Source: an uncultured Jannaschia sp. (GTDB taxonomy: Bacteria > Pseudomonadota > Alphaproteobacteria > Rhodobacterales > Rhodobacteraceae). From it: a stretch of DNA of 60,344 nt. Numbering within the stretch: the first letter of the stretch is position 1; every line of letters starts with the position of its first letter. The notes below the pieces were generated by a model that saw nothing but the letters and a program-made list of their open reading frames with translations, was not told the DNA's origin and searched no databases. Location of the stretch: contig NZ_CANLTQ010000016.1 of assembly GCF_947494025.1 (NCBI RefSeq), positions 1 through 60,344 of the forward strand, written 5' to 3'. The position numbers and the translations under genes are program-made. This document shows, one piece after another, positions 51,987-60,282 of this stretch.

Positions 51987-52413
51987 CGCCAAGCAAATTC
52001 AAAGGCGAGGTTTTGAGTTGCTCCAGATTGGACCCGAGTACGTTTGCGTACGACGCGGCCGGACAAAGCCCGAGCGCGGCGACGATCTCGAGATACGCCG
52101 CTGCGGGCGGCGGTTTTACGGACGAGAATGGATCGGTCAGCACATCCCTGCCGAACTCCCTCAGGGCGGTGCGATGAGGACCGCCTGCGCGGTGAAGCAC
52201 CTACGCGAAGTCGAGGATCGTCTGGTCCGGGTCAGTCAGCAGGACCTCGCTGCCGGAGTGCCCACCGTCGGATCGCGGGCCACGTCCTCGCCATAGGCCA
52301 GGTCGCGGTCGGTGAGGCCAACGGCCAGAACCTTCGGATGCTGCCGAATGCGCCCGGCGCCGCCGGGATCGAGAACGTGGTCTCCGAGGAAAGCGCGCGT
52401 TTCCTTTGCCGTC
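51987..52413. other. Stretch without an intact gene
   Basis: Minus-strand frames contain short protein-like strings (GLTDRDLAYGEDVARDP near 52270-52320; TALREFGRDVLTDP near 52150) separated by stops. They may be remains of further polysaccharide genes, but no family is recognisable. Confidence 0.35.
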
Positions 52414-53478
52414 TCAGCCTCCGGTCGCGGGGATCAGGGCCTGGATCGTGCAGACGGCGCCGGACGGATCGAAGGTCAGATCCGTCGAACCGTTTAGATC
52501 GCGCGACAGCGCCTGCTTGATGAGGAGGGAGCCGAACCCCCGGCGCGTGGGCGGCTGGACAGGCGGCCCGCCACGCTCCCGCCATTCGAGGGTCAGCTCG
52601 TCTCCGTCTGCGGCGGTATTCACGGTCCATCGCAAATCGACGTGTCCGGTACCGGTCGATAGAGCGCCGTATTTGGCCGCGTTCGTGGCCAGTTCGTGGA
52701 ACGCCATCGACAGGGCCGTCGCCTTCTCCCGCGGGATCAGGACCTTCGGGCCGTCGCCGGCGATCCGCTCGGGGTCTTCGGTCGGCCGGTGGGGCGCGAG
52801 CGTCCGGTCGAGAAGCTCCCGGAGATCGACGACGTCGCCCCGACCCGGGGCCAGCAGGTCCTGCGCGCGCACCATCGCCTCCAGCCGCCCGGTGAAGGCC
52901 TCGAGGGCGTCGGCCAGGGTCTCCGCGCCCCGAAAGCTCTGCCGCGCGATGCTCAGGGCCAGCGCGTAGGTGTTCTTCACCCGATGCTGCATCTCCTGGG
53001 CCAGCGTTTGCGCGCGCGCCTCCGCCGCCTCGCGGGCCTCGAGCTCGTCGCGGAGCTCGAATTGCCGATGCCGGTCGGCGACGGCGGACCGGACAACGGA
53101 GACGAGGGTCTCCTCCTGCGTCGGCCGCTGCAGCAGCACCGTGCCGGGACGCGACAGGAGCGGCCGCAGGCGGCTTGCCGCGGCCCCGGCGCGCCGCGCG
53201 TGTTCGGGATCGACGAGCAGGATCACGGCGAGGCTCGACCAGGCCGGCGGTGCCGCCAATCGCTCGGACAGCACTGCGACCGCCGGACCGGTCAGCGCCT
53301 CCTCGGTCAGTACCAGCGCGCCGACATCTTCGAGCGAGACCGTCTCGAGGTCGGCGACGGCGCGCCCGGCATGGCAGTCGATCCCCGCCTCGCCGAGCGC
53401 GGCGCATCCGAGCCGCGCATCCCGGCCCACCGGGGCGAGCAGCCAGACCCGCCGCGCCGCGTCGCCGGTCGGGCTCAC
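52414..53478 (-). CDS. HWE-family sensor histidine kinase with receiver-like N-terminus
   Basis: A 354-residue kinase. Residues 1-130 resemble a degenerate receiver domain (VWLLAPVGRDARLGCAALGE, ALVLTEEALTGPAVAVLSER, LAVILLVDPEHARRAG). The phosphoacceptor His165 is in LAQEMQHRVKNTYALALSIA. The ATPase domain has AFHELATNAAKYGALSTGTG (N box), LEWRERGGPPV (the Trp-x-Glu of HWE kinases) and GFGSLLIKQAL (G box). It is cytoplasmic, with no membrane segment. GTG start overlaps the KaiC stop (GTGA), so the ATPase and kinase are co-translated and probably act together. A decayed inverted copy lies at 33.4-34.9 kb. Confidence 0.88.
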   Translation of the reverse strand: MSPTGDAARRVWLLAPVGRDARLGCAALGEAGIDCHAGRAVADLETVSLEDVGALVLTEEALTGPAVAVLSERLAAPPAWSSLAVILLVDPEHARRAGAAASRLRPLLSRPGTVLLQRPTQEETLVSVVRSAVADRHRQFELRDELEAREAAEARAQTLAQEMQHRVKNTYALALSIARQSFRGAETLADALEAFTGRLEAMVRAQDLLAPGRGDVVDLRELLDRTLAPHRPTEDPERIAGDGPKVLIPREKATALSMAFHELATNAAKYGALSTGTGHVDLRWTVNTAADGDELTLEWRERGGPPVQPPTRRGFGSLLIKQALSRDLNGSTDLTFDPSGAVCTIQALIPATGG

Positions 53479-54956
53479 TCCGGCAGGTCCGTCGCGTGCC
53501 CGAGAAATTCCGGCCGGCCGGAGAGCACGCCGGTGAAGTCGGTGATCGGGTCGCCCACCTCGACCCGGCCGGGAGCGAGCTGCAACTCGCGAATGGTCGT
53601 CTCGTGCGGGCCGTAGCGCTTCTTCAGGACCGAGATCGCCTTTCGGACCGAGCCGCTGGCCTCGAAGTGCCGCAGCAGGATGACGGTGTCGGCAAGATAG
53701 CTGACCTCCATCGGTCCGCGGACCCGCTCGCCGACCATGCCGTGCTGGTTGACGATCAGGAGCGACAGCACGCCCGTCTGTCCCAGGAAGTACAGAAGGT
53801 CGTGCATCTGTGTGATCAGCGCATTCTCCTGCGGCATCGAATGGAAGTAGCCGGTCAGGCTGTCGATCATCACGACCTTCGCGCCGTCCTCCTCGACGGC
53901 CCTGCGGACGAGATCGGTGAACTCGGTCGGCGCCAGCTCGGCGGTGCGGACCGCCTGGAGGCGGATCAGGCCCGCCTCGACCAGCGGCCGCAGATCCATG
54001 CCGAGGCCCTCGGAGCGCTTCAGGAAGGTCTCCCTCCGCTCGTCGAAGGTGAAGATCGCCGCGCGGTCGCCACGTCCGGCGGCCGCGTAGGCATAGAGCG
54101 TCGCAACCGAGGTCTTGCCGGTGCCGGTCGCGCCGACGACCATGCAGGCCGTGCCCGCTTCGAGCCCGCCCCCGAGCAGCGCGTCGAGCTCCCGCGCCCC
54201 GCTCTCGACCACCGCGTCCGTCCCGTCCGACGCGTCCGCCTGAGGCTCCAGCCGCGGAAACACGTCGAGGCCGCCGGTCCGGATGCGGAAGTTGTGGCTG
54301 CCGCCGTGGAAACTGACGCCCCGCATCTTGGCCAGATGCACGCTGCGCCGGACATCGCCGTAATCGTGCGCGTTCCGGTCGACCACGAGCGTACCGTGCA
54401 CGAGTTCATCGAGCGCCGTATCCGACGTCTGCCCGCTATCGGTGATCAGGACCGTCGCCCGGCGCGGGGCCAGAAAGTCACGCAACACCAGAAGCTGACG
54501 ATGGTAGCGCAGTGGCGTGTCGGCGAGATGCCGGATCGTGCTGATGGCGTCGATGACGATGCGGTCGGGATCGGCCCGATCGATTTCGGCCGTCAGCGCC
54601 GACATCGTCTCGCCCAGCTCGACCACGGCGGTGTGGAAGATCGTCTGCTCCTCCGCGCCGTCCGGTCCCCCGGCGCCGCGCTGCTCGCTGATCCGAACCC
54701 CGTCGAGCGACCACCCGTGCGAGGCCGCGATCTTGCGCAAGGCGCGCTCGGTCTGCGACAGCGTGACGAAGAGGACCGTCTCGCCCCGCGCCACGCCGTC
54801 CCTCAGGAACTGCAGTCCCAGCGTCGTCTTCCCCGTCCCCGCACCGCCGCGCACGAGATGCATCTCCCCGCGCGGAAGACCGCCGCCAAGAATGTCGTCG
54901 AGCCCGCCGATACCGGTCGGGGCCTTCTCGCTGTCCTCGGGACTCGTGTCGGCCAT
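53475..54956 (-). CDS. KaiC-like double-domain RecA-type ATPase
   Basis: A 493-residue KaiC-family protein. Domain I has Walker A VRGGAGTGKTTLGLQFLRDG (38-45) and DRIVIDAISTIRHLAD (Walker B). Domain II has MVVGATGTGKTSVATLYAYA (near residue 280) and KVVMIDSLTGYFHSMPQENA. Such non-circadian KaiC homologues usually sense energy state or stress and signal to a kinase. ATG 54956 is preferred, with GGAGA upstream, over 55004. The paired gene is an HWE kinase. No kaiA or kaiB is present. Confidence 0.92.
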   Translation of the reverse strand: MADTSPEDSEKAPTGIGGLDDILGGGLPRGEMHLVRGGAGTGKTTLGLQFLRDGVARGETVLFVTLSQTERALRKIAASHGWSLDGVRISEQRGAGGPDGAEEQTIFHTAVVELGETMSALTAEIDRADPDRIVIDAISTIRHLADTPLRYHRQLLVLRDFLAPRRATVLITDSGQTSDTALDELVHGTLVVDRNAHDYGDVRRSVHLAKMRGVSFHGGSHNFRIRTGGLDVFPRLEPQADASDGTDAVVESGARELDALLGGGLEAGTACMVVGATGTGKTSVATLYAYAAAGRGDRAAIFTFDERRETFLKRSEGLGMDLRPLVEAGLIRLQAVRTAELAPTEFTDLVRRAVEEDGAKVVMIDSLTGYFHSMPQENALITQMHDLLYFLGQTGVLSLLIVNQHGMVGERVRGPMEVSYLADTVILLRHFEASGSVRKAISVLKKRYGPHETTIRELQLAPGRVEVGDPITDFTGVLSGRPEFLGHATDLPE

Positions 54957-55137
54957 GTCGGTTCTCCATTCGCTCGAAGCGGCATGGACGGACGATCCGG
55001 ACACCCCGGGGGGACCCTAACCGGATACACGGGGGCCGACAAACGCGCGGTGATCCGACCGCAGATGGGTTCCGGGTCCTGCCAGCTTACGTGGGGCCCA
55101 CGCATCCGCAGACGAAGATCGATTTAGAGCACCGCCG

Positions 55138-55644
55138 TCATTGCCTCTGGCTTCGCCGGTACTCCGACGGCTCGTCCAGATCCTCGAACAGCCAAATCCC
55201 GCGCCCGGCCTTCTGCGCCTCCTAGGCCTCGGCCTCGTAATCCGATCCCCGGGCATAGGGGAACACGATACCGTTGCGGACGAGCACTTGGTTCAGCTCC
55301 CGCTTGCCGGTGTAGCAGATCGCCAGCGGCCGATCGTAGACGTCGCGCTCGGTGCTTTCGCAGCGGACGGATCGGGGGCCGACCAGCTCGCGAAAGCTGT
55401 CCCGCGCCCATGTCCTGCAGTCGATCTCGGCGCCGGCCCACCGGGCGGGCTGTCCCAGCTCGCAGGCGTCGATGCCGACGAGGCGGATATTCACGCCGCC
55501 GATGTTCACGTTGTCGCCGTCCCGGATGGTCGGCACGCCTTCATAAACCGTGACGGGGTCCTCGGTGTCGGCCTGGTTGGACGTCAACTGCCATCCGACG
55601 CCGGCGGCAAGCGCGACGAGCAAGGCGGCCACGACCCTCAACAC
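55138..55644 (-). pseudogene. Thermonuclease-like (SNase) gene interrupted by one amber codon
   Basis: From GTG 55644, preceded by GGAGG, a membrane-anchor helix (VLRVVAALLVALAAGVGW) leads to a staphylococcal-nuclease fold: DGDNVNIGGVNIRLVGIDAC, TERDVYDRPLAICYTGKREL and NQVLVRNGIVFPYARGSDYE. At 55222 a TAG follows DYEAEA; the same frame then reads EAQKAGRGIWLFEDLDEPSE and YRRSQRQ before TGA 55138, which is the expected family C-terminus. So a single nonsense codon removes the last helix, needed for folding in SNase. The repC stop overlaps its start, so it was translated with repC. A shortened 140-residue product is possible. Confidence 0.72.
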
Positions 55645-56822
55645 GGCTCGGCCTCCTTGTTGAGCAACCCGAACAGGGTTCGGTTCAGGTGGGCGGTGCC
55701 GTCCTCGGCCCGTTCCGCCATCCGCCGGACCCATCCCCCGACGGATCGGACCTTTCCGCCCCGTTCGACGCTCTGGGCATCTCCCAGCATGACGATGACG
55801 GCGGCGCCGGGCGCACCGATGGCGCCTTGCGCGATGGCCCAGGCGGTCGGGTCAATCCCCAACCTCTTGGCCCGCTCGGAGGCGACCCCCGCGAAGGTAT
55901 ACCACGACGGCTGTCCGTAGAGGTTCATCTCCACCTGCCAATCCTGTGGTGCTGCGCGCAGCACTTGCGGGAGGCTCACGTTCTCCAAGCCGCATGTCGC
56001 CGGTTTGGTAGGTTGCCGGTTCTCCGGTTCCTCCTTCTTCCCTGCCGGTATCGCCTGATTACAGGGATCTGAGTTTGTTTGATCTGTAATGTATTGCTGG
56101 CCTGGATCTGCCGGTCGGGCGGCATCAATCTGCCGATTAGGACTGATTGCGGCAATGATCCGATCGACCTTATCCACAACCAACCTGAGGGCTTCGATCC
56201 CGAGCCCTTCGAGACGCCGGGGCAGTTCGGTCCAGATTGACGCGAGGTCTGCGGGCAACTGTTCCGCGCCCAATATCCGCCGGACGATTCCGCGCTTCCG
56301 AGAAACCTGGCGGCCGAGCTGCAACCGATCATTATAGGCGTCCTGCTTCCGCGCAGCTTCGTAGGCCAACTCATCTGCTTGGTCGTACAAGGGGGAGAGG
56401 TCGATCCCGGCAATGTCGATGATTCTGCCGGTTCTGTCGCGCTCTACATAGCGTCGGCCGTTATCGAGGCAGAGGTTTTCGACGATGCCGACTTTGCCCA
56501 GCCTGGCGATCTGGTCGCGCAGCGTCCGGCCTTTGCAGCCGAGTTTATTACCGAGGAACTGCGCTGATGCAGGGCAGATGGGCTTGGGCGCATCGTTCGG
56601 AATGTGCCCGATCAGGGTATCCAAGAGGTTCTTCAGGTTCCCTCTGATCTTGCCGACGTAGATCGCGTCTCTGGCCGCTTTGAAGAGAACGGCCTTCCGA
56701 ACCTCGTGTGGCGTCTCACCGTCACGCTGACGTGAGGCCAACGTGGCAACTGTGTCACTGTTCGCTTGGCGGTCCGGCAAGGCCGGACCTTTTGCAAGGC
56801 TCTGTATGGATTGGTCTCTCAC
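55638..56822 (-). CDS. repC: RepC-type plasmid replication initiator
   Basis: A 394-residue initiator of the alphaproteobacterial RepC family. N-terminal HTH-rich part: SRQRDGETPHEVRKAVLFKA, SAQFLGNKLGCKGRTLRDQI, ARLGKVGIVENL and RIIDIAGIDLSPLYDQADEL. C-terminal hallmark: VRSVGGWVRRMAERAEDGTA followed by HLNRTLFGLL. GTG 56822 is preferred; the open frame to 56945 covers a leader hairpin. The middle of the gene (about 56040-56160) is clearly AT-richer than its flanks, as expected for oriV, which lies inside repC in related replicons. No repA/repB precede it in the 600 bases upstream, so this is a solo repC locus, not repABC. Confidence 0.85.
   Translation of the reverse strand: MRDQSIQSLAKGPALPDRQANSDTVATLASRQRDGETPHEVRKAVLFKAARDAIYVGKIRGNLKNLLDTLIGHIPNDAPKPICPASAQFLGNKLGCKGRTLRDQIARLGKVGIVENLCLDNGRRYVERDRTGRIIDIAGIDLSPLYDQADELAYEAARKQDAYNDRLQLGRQVSRKRGIVRRILGAEQLPADLASIWTELPRRLEGLGIEALRLVVDKVDRIIAAISPNRQIDAARPADPGQQYITDQTNSDPCNQAIPAGKKEEPENRQPTKPATCGLENVSLPQVLRAAPQDWQVEMNLYGQPSWYTFAGVASERAKRLGIDPTAWAIAQGAIGAPGAAVIVMLGDAQSVERGGKVRSVGGWVRRMAERAEDGTAHLNRTLFGLLNKEAEPC
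56040..56160. other. Candidate replication origin (AT-rich core within repC)
   Basis: This stretch is AT-richer than the rest of the gene, with repeated GATCTG/CAGATC-like and ATTGC/GCAAT strings (GATCTG at 56060s and GGATCTGCC at 56105). RepC initiators bind an AT-rich region inside their own gene. The assignment is by analogy; no iterons of fixed spacing were found. Confidence 0.4.
56771..56793 (+). terminator. Intrinsic-terminator-like hairpin in the 5' part of repC, antisense orientation
   Basis: GGTCCGGC-aag-GCCGGACC followed by TTTT on the plus strand, a perfect 8-bp stem. The plus strand is antisense to repC, so this would end an antisense RNA rather than repC mRNA. On the minus strand it would form the same hairpin in codons 11-17 of repC. 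Confidence 0.6.
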
Positions 56823-56826
56823 TGCT

Positions 56827-56855
56827 CTTGTCCTGTCGAAAACGTGTGGGACAAG
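56827..56855. promoter_or_regulatory. Leader hairpin covering the repC ribosome-binding region
   Basis: CTTGTCC (56827-56833) and GGACAAG (56849-56855) are perfect inverted repeats. On repC mRNA one arm is AGGACAAG-like sequence just before GTG 56822, so folding would hide the ribosome-binding site. This is the usual logic of antisense-RNA-controlled initiators. Confidence 0.55.
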
Positions 56856-56983
56856 GCGGCTGAGGCATGGCTTTCCCGTTCGCACGGGTGCGCTTTTTTC
56901 TTGCCTCGATTGTCGGGGGAGACTAAAACCAATCCAACATCTCATGATGGACCGTCAGGAACGCCAATTCCTTGGTTCTAGAG

Positions 56984-57026
56984 CCCCCCTCGCTTGGTCG
57001 CCGCCTTGCGGGGGGTTTCGCTTTTT
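56984..57026 (+). terminator. Strong intrinsic terminator upstream of repC
   Basis: CCCCCC (56984-56989) pairs with GGGGGG (57010-57015), followed by TTTCGCTTTTT on the plus strand. It would end a rightward transcript that starts in or near the repC leader, compatible with a short regulatory RNA. Confidence 0.6.
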
Positions 57027-57559
57027 GGGGTTGTGTCCTGCTGCCTCTTGATTCTTGTCTTGTCCGTTCCCGAGCGTAGCCGGTCAAGGAAATTGGAGCA
57101 ATTCTGGCGTTAACCGGTCAGCGCTCCTACGCCTTTAGCGACATCGCCCTTCTTGGTCCGGAACCCTATCTTCGTCCGTTGCAGGACGGTGCAGGGATCG
57201 GTGCTTCAGTTCACTTCCCTTCCTCAAAGACCCTGAGCGGTGCGCGGTGCTTGACGCTGCGTTAACGCTGTTTTTCACGCGGATTGCCTCAGGTTGTATT
57301 GTGGTCTTACTAGGTGCTTTTAGAAAGATAGAGAGCCTATGTCCAACAGGATGGTCTGTAGCCGTGTACAGGTCCTGTATTTTACTATAGGAAGAATTCT
57401 CCAATTGCTAGCCGAGAACGCTGGCAAAGGGTCGCGATGCGGTTGGGCTGCCCCGGCGTCACTACACCTCATGGCTGTTAGATGCGTTGCGGTCGTTAAC
57501 TAAATCACGTCCTACTACGAAGGCATACGAAACAGCACGAAACGGAACCCTGCAGAGCC
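57027..57559. other. Gene-free, lower-GC stretch between repC and the membrane protein gene
   Basis: No frame with coding character. The stretch should contain the leftward repC promoter and the rightward promoter for the following operon; TACTAT near 57384 is a possible -10 box without a convincing -35. No iterons or tRNA found. Confidence 0.4.
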
Positions 57560-59173
57560 TTGATTAAAAACGGAAAATATTTTGTTCCACCGGGTGACGG
57601 CGAGCACGATTTCAAGGCGCTGTTCAAGCGCACTGTAAGTGCTGGGGCTGGAAGGCCCGTCGACAGCGAGGGTTTCCCGCAAGGATCATGGACACCTGAT
57701 GCTCTTGCGGAAGCGATTTCGCAGCTCGAGGCCAATCGCGCTGGCATCGAGCTGCGGACGGTTCAGCTATGGTTCCAAGACAACGAAAAGGGCATCAGCG
57801 CCGACAATATCCGATGGCTGGCAAGGGTCTTCGGATGCGATGATCCTGAGGCGACGAGTGCTTGGCAGGCCGAACTCAGCGCATCTCAAGCGCGCTTGAC
57901 GGCCAAGCGCCGTCAGATGCGTCGACACAAGGACGACGAGCAGATCGTTCCTCAGCAGTGGGATACCGATCAGCCGGTTGTCCTCGAAACTGTCGAATCC
58001 TCAGATCCGACGACGGCGGAAGGCCAAACAGCCGAGACCACGGTGGAGCGCACTAGCCTTGCTCGCGCTTCGGAGGCGCTCTTCAGTCAGGGATCGCCCC
58101 TGAACCTCCCGGTGACTGTGTTCGCCGGGGCAGTCTCTTTGCAGTTCTTATCCCTGTTTCTTGACATTAGCAGCGTCACGTACACGCGCGATGATGGCAT
58201 CATCAAGCAAGTGGGGTTTCTTTGGGCACCCAACTGGACGATTCTTTTCATTATCTTCCTGCCGCTGTTCCTGGCCTTCGTCGTTGACTTGTTGGTGTTC
58301 TGGCGACGGGAGGGACGCGCGGAACTATCCGGTCTGGGAAGCCGGAATGAACTCCTCAAAGGATGGGAGCGGAAGGTCGGCGCATCCTCTTATACTTTTT
58401 GGGCGGCGTTTCTGGTCAACATTGGGTTTGCCGGTATTTTCCAATGGGTTGACATCAGATTACTTCCCCTACTGACTGGTGAAGATGACCATGCAGTAGA
58501 CTGGGGGTCACTGGCTCTAGTGGACCCGGACGCGATCGGTGTGTCTCAGCAGATCGTATTCACCGGTCTCGCCTACTTCTACATGTGCATTTGCTTCTAC
58601 TTGTTCTTCACGGGCCTCATCCTGCTTTATACCCTGGTGCACGATTTCTCGGAGATCGTGCACCAGCGAGGCAGTAAGGTAGGCGGTGATCCATCGCGGG
58701 TCAGCAAAATCGAACTGAGGATCATGCAGGGAATATTCCGCTGTACGATTCTGGGTTTGCTTATCGCGATCACCATGAAGCTACAGGCGTTGTACGTCAC
58801 GACCACGGCGTCAAATGTACCGCATTGGCTGCTGATAGACGGGCTTTCGCTCATGCCTGGTGTCAGCGGGACGATTGGGTGGGGCGATTATGCCACCCCC
58901 ACGAACTACACGAGCTTGGTAGTCGCGCTCTCGACATGCACGGTGTTCTTGTACGGCTTCGTTCGAATTGGGCTTAGTGGGCCATACCGCGCTGCTGTGG
59001 TGAAGATGATGGTCGTCGTGGTGCTGGAGGTCTTGGCCTATCTGTCGATGGGCGCATTCAGCGGCTTCTCAGTTCTTCTCGTCCTTGGGATACTGCTTGC
59101 TACTTACGGCTTGTTCGACCCGGGTTTTGGCACCGGTCAGGTTGCGACAAGGGGCACACGGGATGTTACATAA
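57560..59173 (+). CDS. Polytopic membrane protein with soluble N-terminal domain
   Basis: A 537-residue protein with a TTG start (an in-frame stop lies at 57497, no ATG in between). Residues 1-110 are soluble and HTH-like: RTVQLWFQDNEKGISADNIR then WLARVFGCDD, resembling a homeodomain-like or phage-regulator fold. A charged linker (110-170) leads to about eight to ten membrane helices (NWTILFIIFLPLFLAFVVDL, AYFYMCICFYLFFTGLILLY, FSVLLVLGILLATYGLFD). I do not know its substrate; it may match the 'RcgA family putative transporter' described for Rhodobacter, but this is from memory. It overlaps the next gene by 11 bases. Confidence 0.75.
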   Translation: MIKNGKYFVPPGDGEHDFKALFKRTVSAGAGRPVDSEGFPQGSWTPDALAEAISQLEANRAGIELRTVQLWFQDNEKGISADNIRWLARVFGCDDPEATSAWQAELSASQARLTAKRRQMRRHKDDEQIVPQQWDTDQPVVLETVESSDPTTAEGQTAETTVERTSLARASEALFSQGSPLNLPVTVFAGAVSLQFLSLFLDISSVTYTRDDGIIKQVGFLWAPNWTILFIIFLPLFLAFVVDLLVFWRREGRAELSGLGSRNELLKGWERKVGASSYTFWAAFLVNIGFAGIFQWVDIRLLPLLTGEDDHAVDWGSLALVDPDAIGVSQQIVFTGLAYFYMCICFYLFFTGLILLYTLVHDFSEIVHQRGSKVGGDPSRVSKIELRIMQGIFRCTILGLLIAITMKLQALYVTTTASNVPHWLLIDGLSLMPGVSGTIGWGDYATPTNYTSLVVALSTCTVFLYGFVRIGLSGPYRAAVVKMMVVVVLEVLAYLSMGAFSGFSVLLVLGILLATYGLFDPGFGTGQVATRGTRDVT

Positions 59174-60170
59174 GTGGCTTGACGAGCGGGATGAGCGCCG
59201 CGCACGGCGCGGCGACGAAGACAAAAAAGTGACCGATCTGGCCCTAGACGCGGATCTCGCGTTTTCTGCTGCTCAGAATGTGGACAGCATCGCGGAGTTT
59301 TGCGCTCACGCGGATCATGCCGTCGCCAACTCAGTGAGCTTCTATGGGTGGGATGGGGACACATCGGACGTGGTTTGGGAGGATGGGTGGATAACCTTTC
59401 CTTCGAGCCTTGAGACCGACATCGTCGAGAACAACACTGTTCGGGCAAAGGTGACGCAAGGCAGGTCGTCGGACCATGCTCTTGTGGTCTTCCATCACTG
59501 GAACGCTCCATCGCGCAAACCTCAACTCGCCCAATTCTTCGCTTGGCAAGGGATCACGGTGGTCGAGGTCGCTATGCCCTATCACTTGGAGCGTAGTCGC
59601 CCGGGCTCTTCTCACGCTGATTACATGCTCAGTCCGAACCTCGGACGCACGATCCAGTCCATGCGACAAGCGGTACTGGATGGGCGCAAGATCGTCGGCA
59701 TCCTGAATGATGCTGGCTACAAGAAGGTCTCAGTCCTGGGGATGAGCTTGGGCTCCTGGGTGGCTGGTCTGGTAGCGAGCCACGAGCCGATGATCGGGAA
59801 AGCGGTGTTGCTCCTGACGGCGGGAAGCCTCGCAGATATGGTATGGACGGGGCGCGCTACGCGCCACATCCGAGCAAGTCTCGAAGGGAAAGTCGAGTTA
59901 TCCGAGCTTCGCAAGGCTTGGGCTCCACTCAGCCTTGAGAGCTATTCCGGTCAACTGGCTCGGTCGGACCTCGCGCTCCAGCTCGTGTTGGCCGAGAGAG
60001 ACACAGTGGTGCTGCCGCAGGTTTCGCGCCAGTTGATCGAGACCCTGAACCGGTCCGGTGCGACGCCAAAAGTGCTGAACCTGGATTGCGGGCACTACTC
60101 CTTGTCGTTGCCACCTTACATCCTGCGCGCTGGCTTCGCTGGGTCGCGCCTTCTCCATCGTCAAATCTGA
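59163..60170 (+). CDS. Alpha/beta hydrolase coupled to the membrane protein
   Basis: A 335-residue alpha/beta hydrolase, ABHD18-like: HALVVFHHWNAPSRKPQLAQ (oxyanion region), nucleophile Ser in KVSVLGMSLGSWVAGLVASH (GxSxG), Asp in LAERDTVVLPQV and His in LNLDCGHYSLSLPPY. N-terminus is charged and cytoplasmic (LDERDERRARRGDEDKK). ATG 59163 overlaps the upstream gene, so the two proteins are made together and probably act together. It may correspond to a putative lactone hydrolase family paired with RcgA-type proteins, which would suggest quorum-signal handling; this is tentative. Confidence 0.78.
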   Translation: MLHKWLDERDERRARRGDEDKKVTDLALDADLAFSAAQNVDSIAEFCAHADHAVANSVSFYGWDGDTSDVVWEDGWITFPSSLETDIVENNTVRAKVTQGRSSDHALVVFHHWNAPSRKPQLAQFFAWQGITVVEVAMPYHLERSRPGSSHADYMLSPNLGRTIQSMRQAVLDGRKIVGILNDAGYKKVSVLGMSLGSWVAGLVASHEPMIGKAVLLLTAGSLADMVWTGRATRHIRASLEGKVELSELRKAWAPLSLESYSGQLARSDLALQLVLAERDTVVLPQVSRQLIETLNRSGATPKVLNLDCGHYSLSLPPYILRAGFAGSRLLHRQI

Positions 60171-60282
60171 AAGCGGTCCGAACCGGGAGCGGGTTCGTAG
60201 GAGGCATTTGCCTACTGCGGCGCGCGCCGCTGGCCACGTTCCACAAAAATCCGCTTCAGGAAAATATTAAAGCGGTTTGCGT

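Noticed and set aside
52232-53407. 391-codon minus-strand frame overlapping the HWE kinase
   Set aside because: It is the kinase gene read in another frame; the H, N and G boxes are in the 52414-53478 frame.
20309-55224. Amber recoding (TAG read as an amino acid) in this organism
   Set aside because: TAG is the genuine stop of intact genes here (patatin at 7471, AbrB-like protein at 3984, hypothetical at 2106), and several of the TAG-containing genes also carry frameshifts or deletions.
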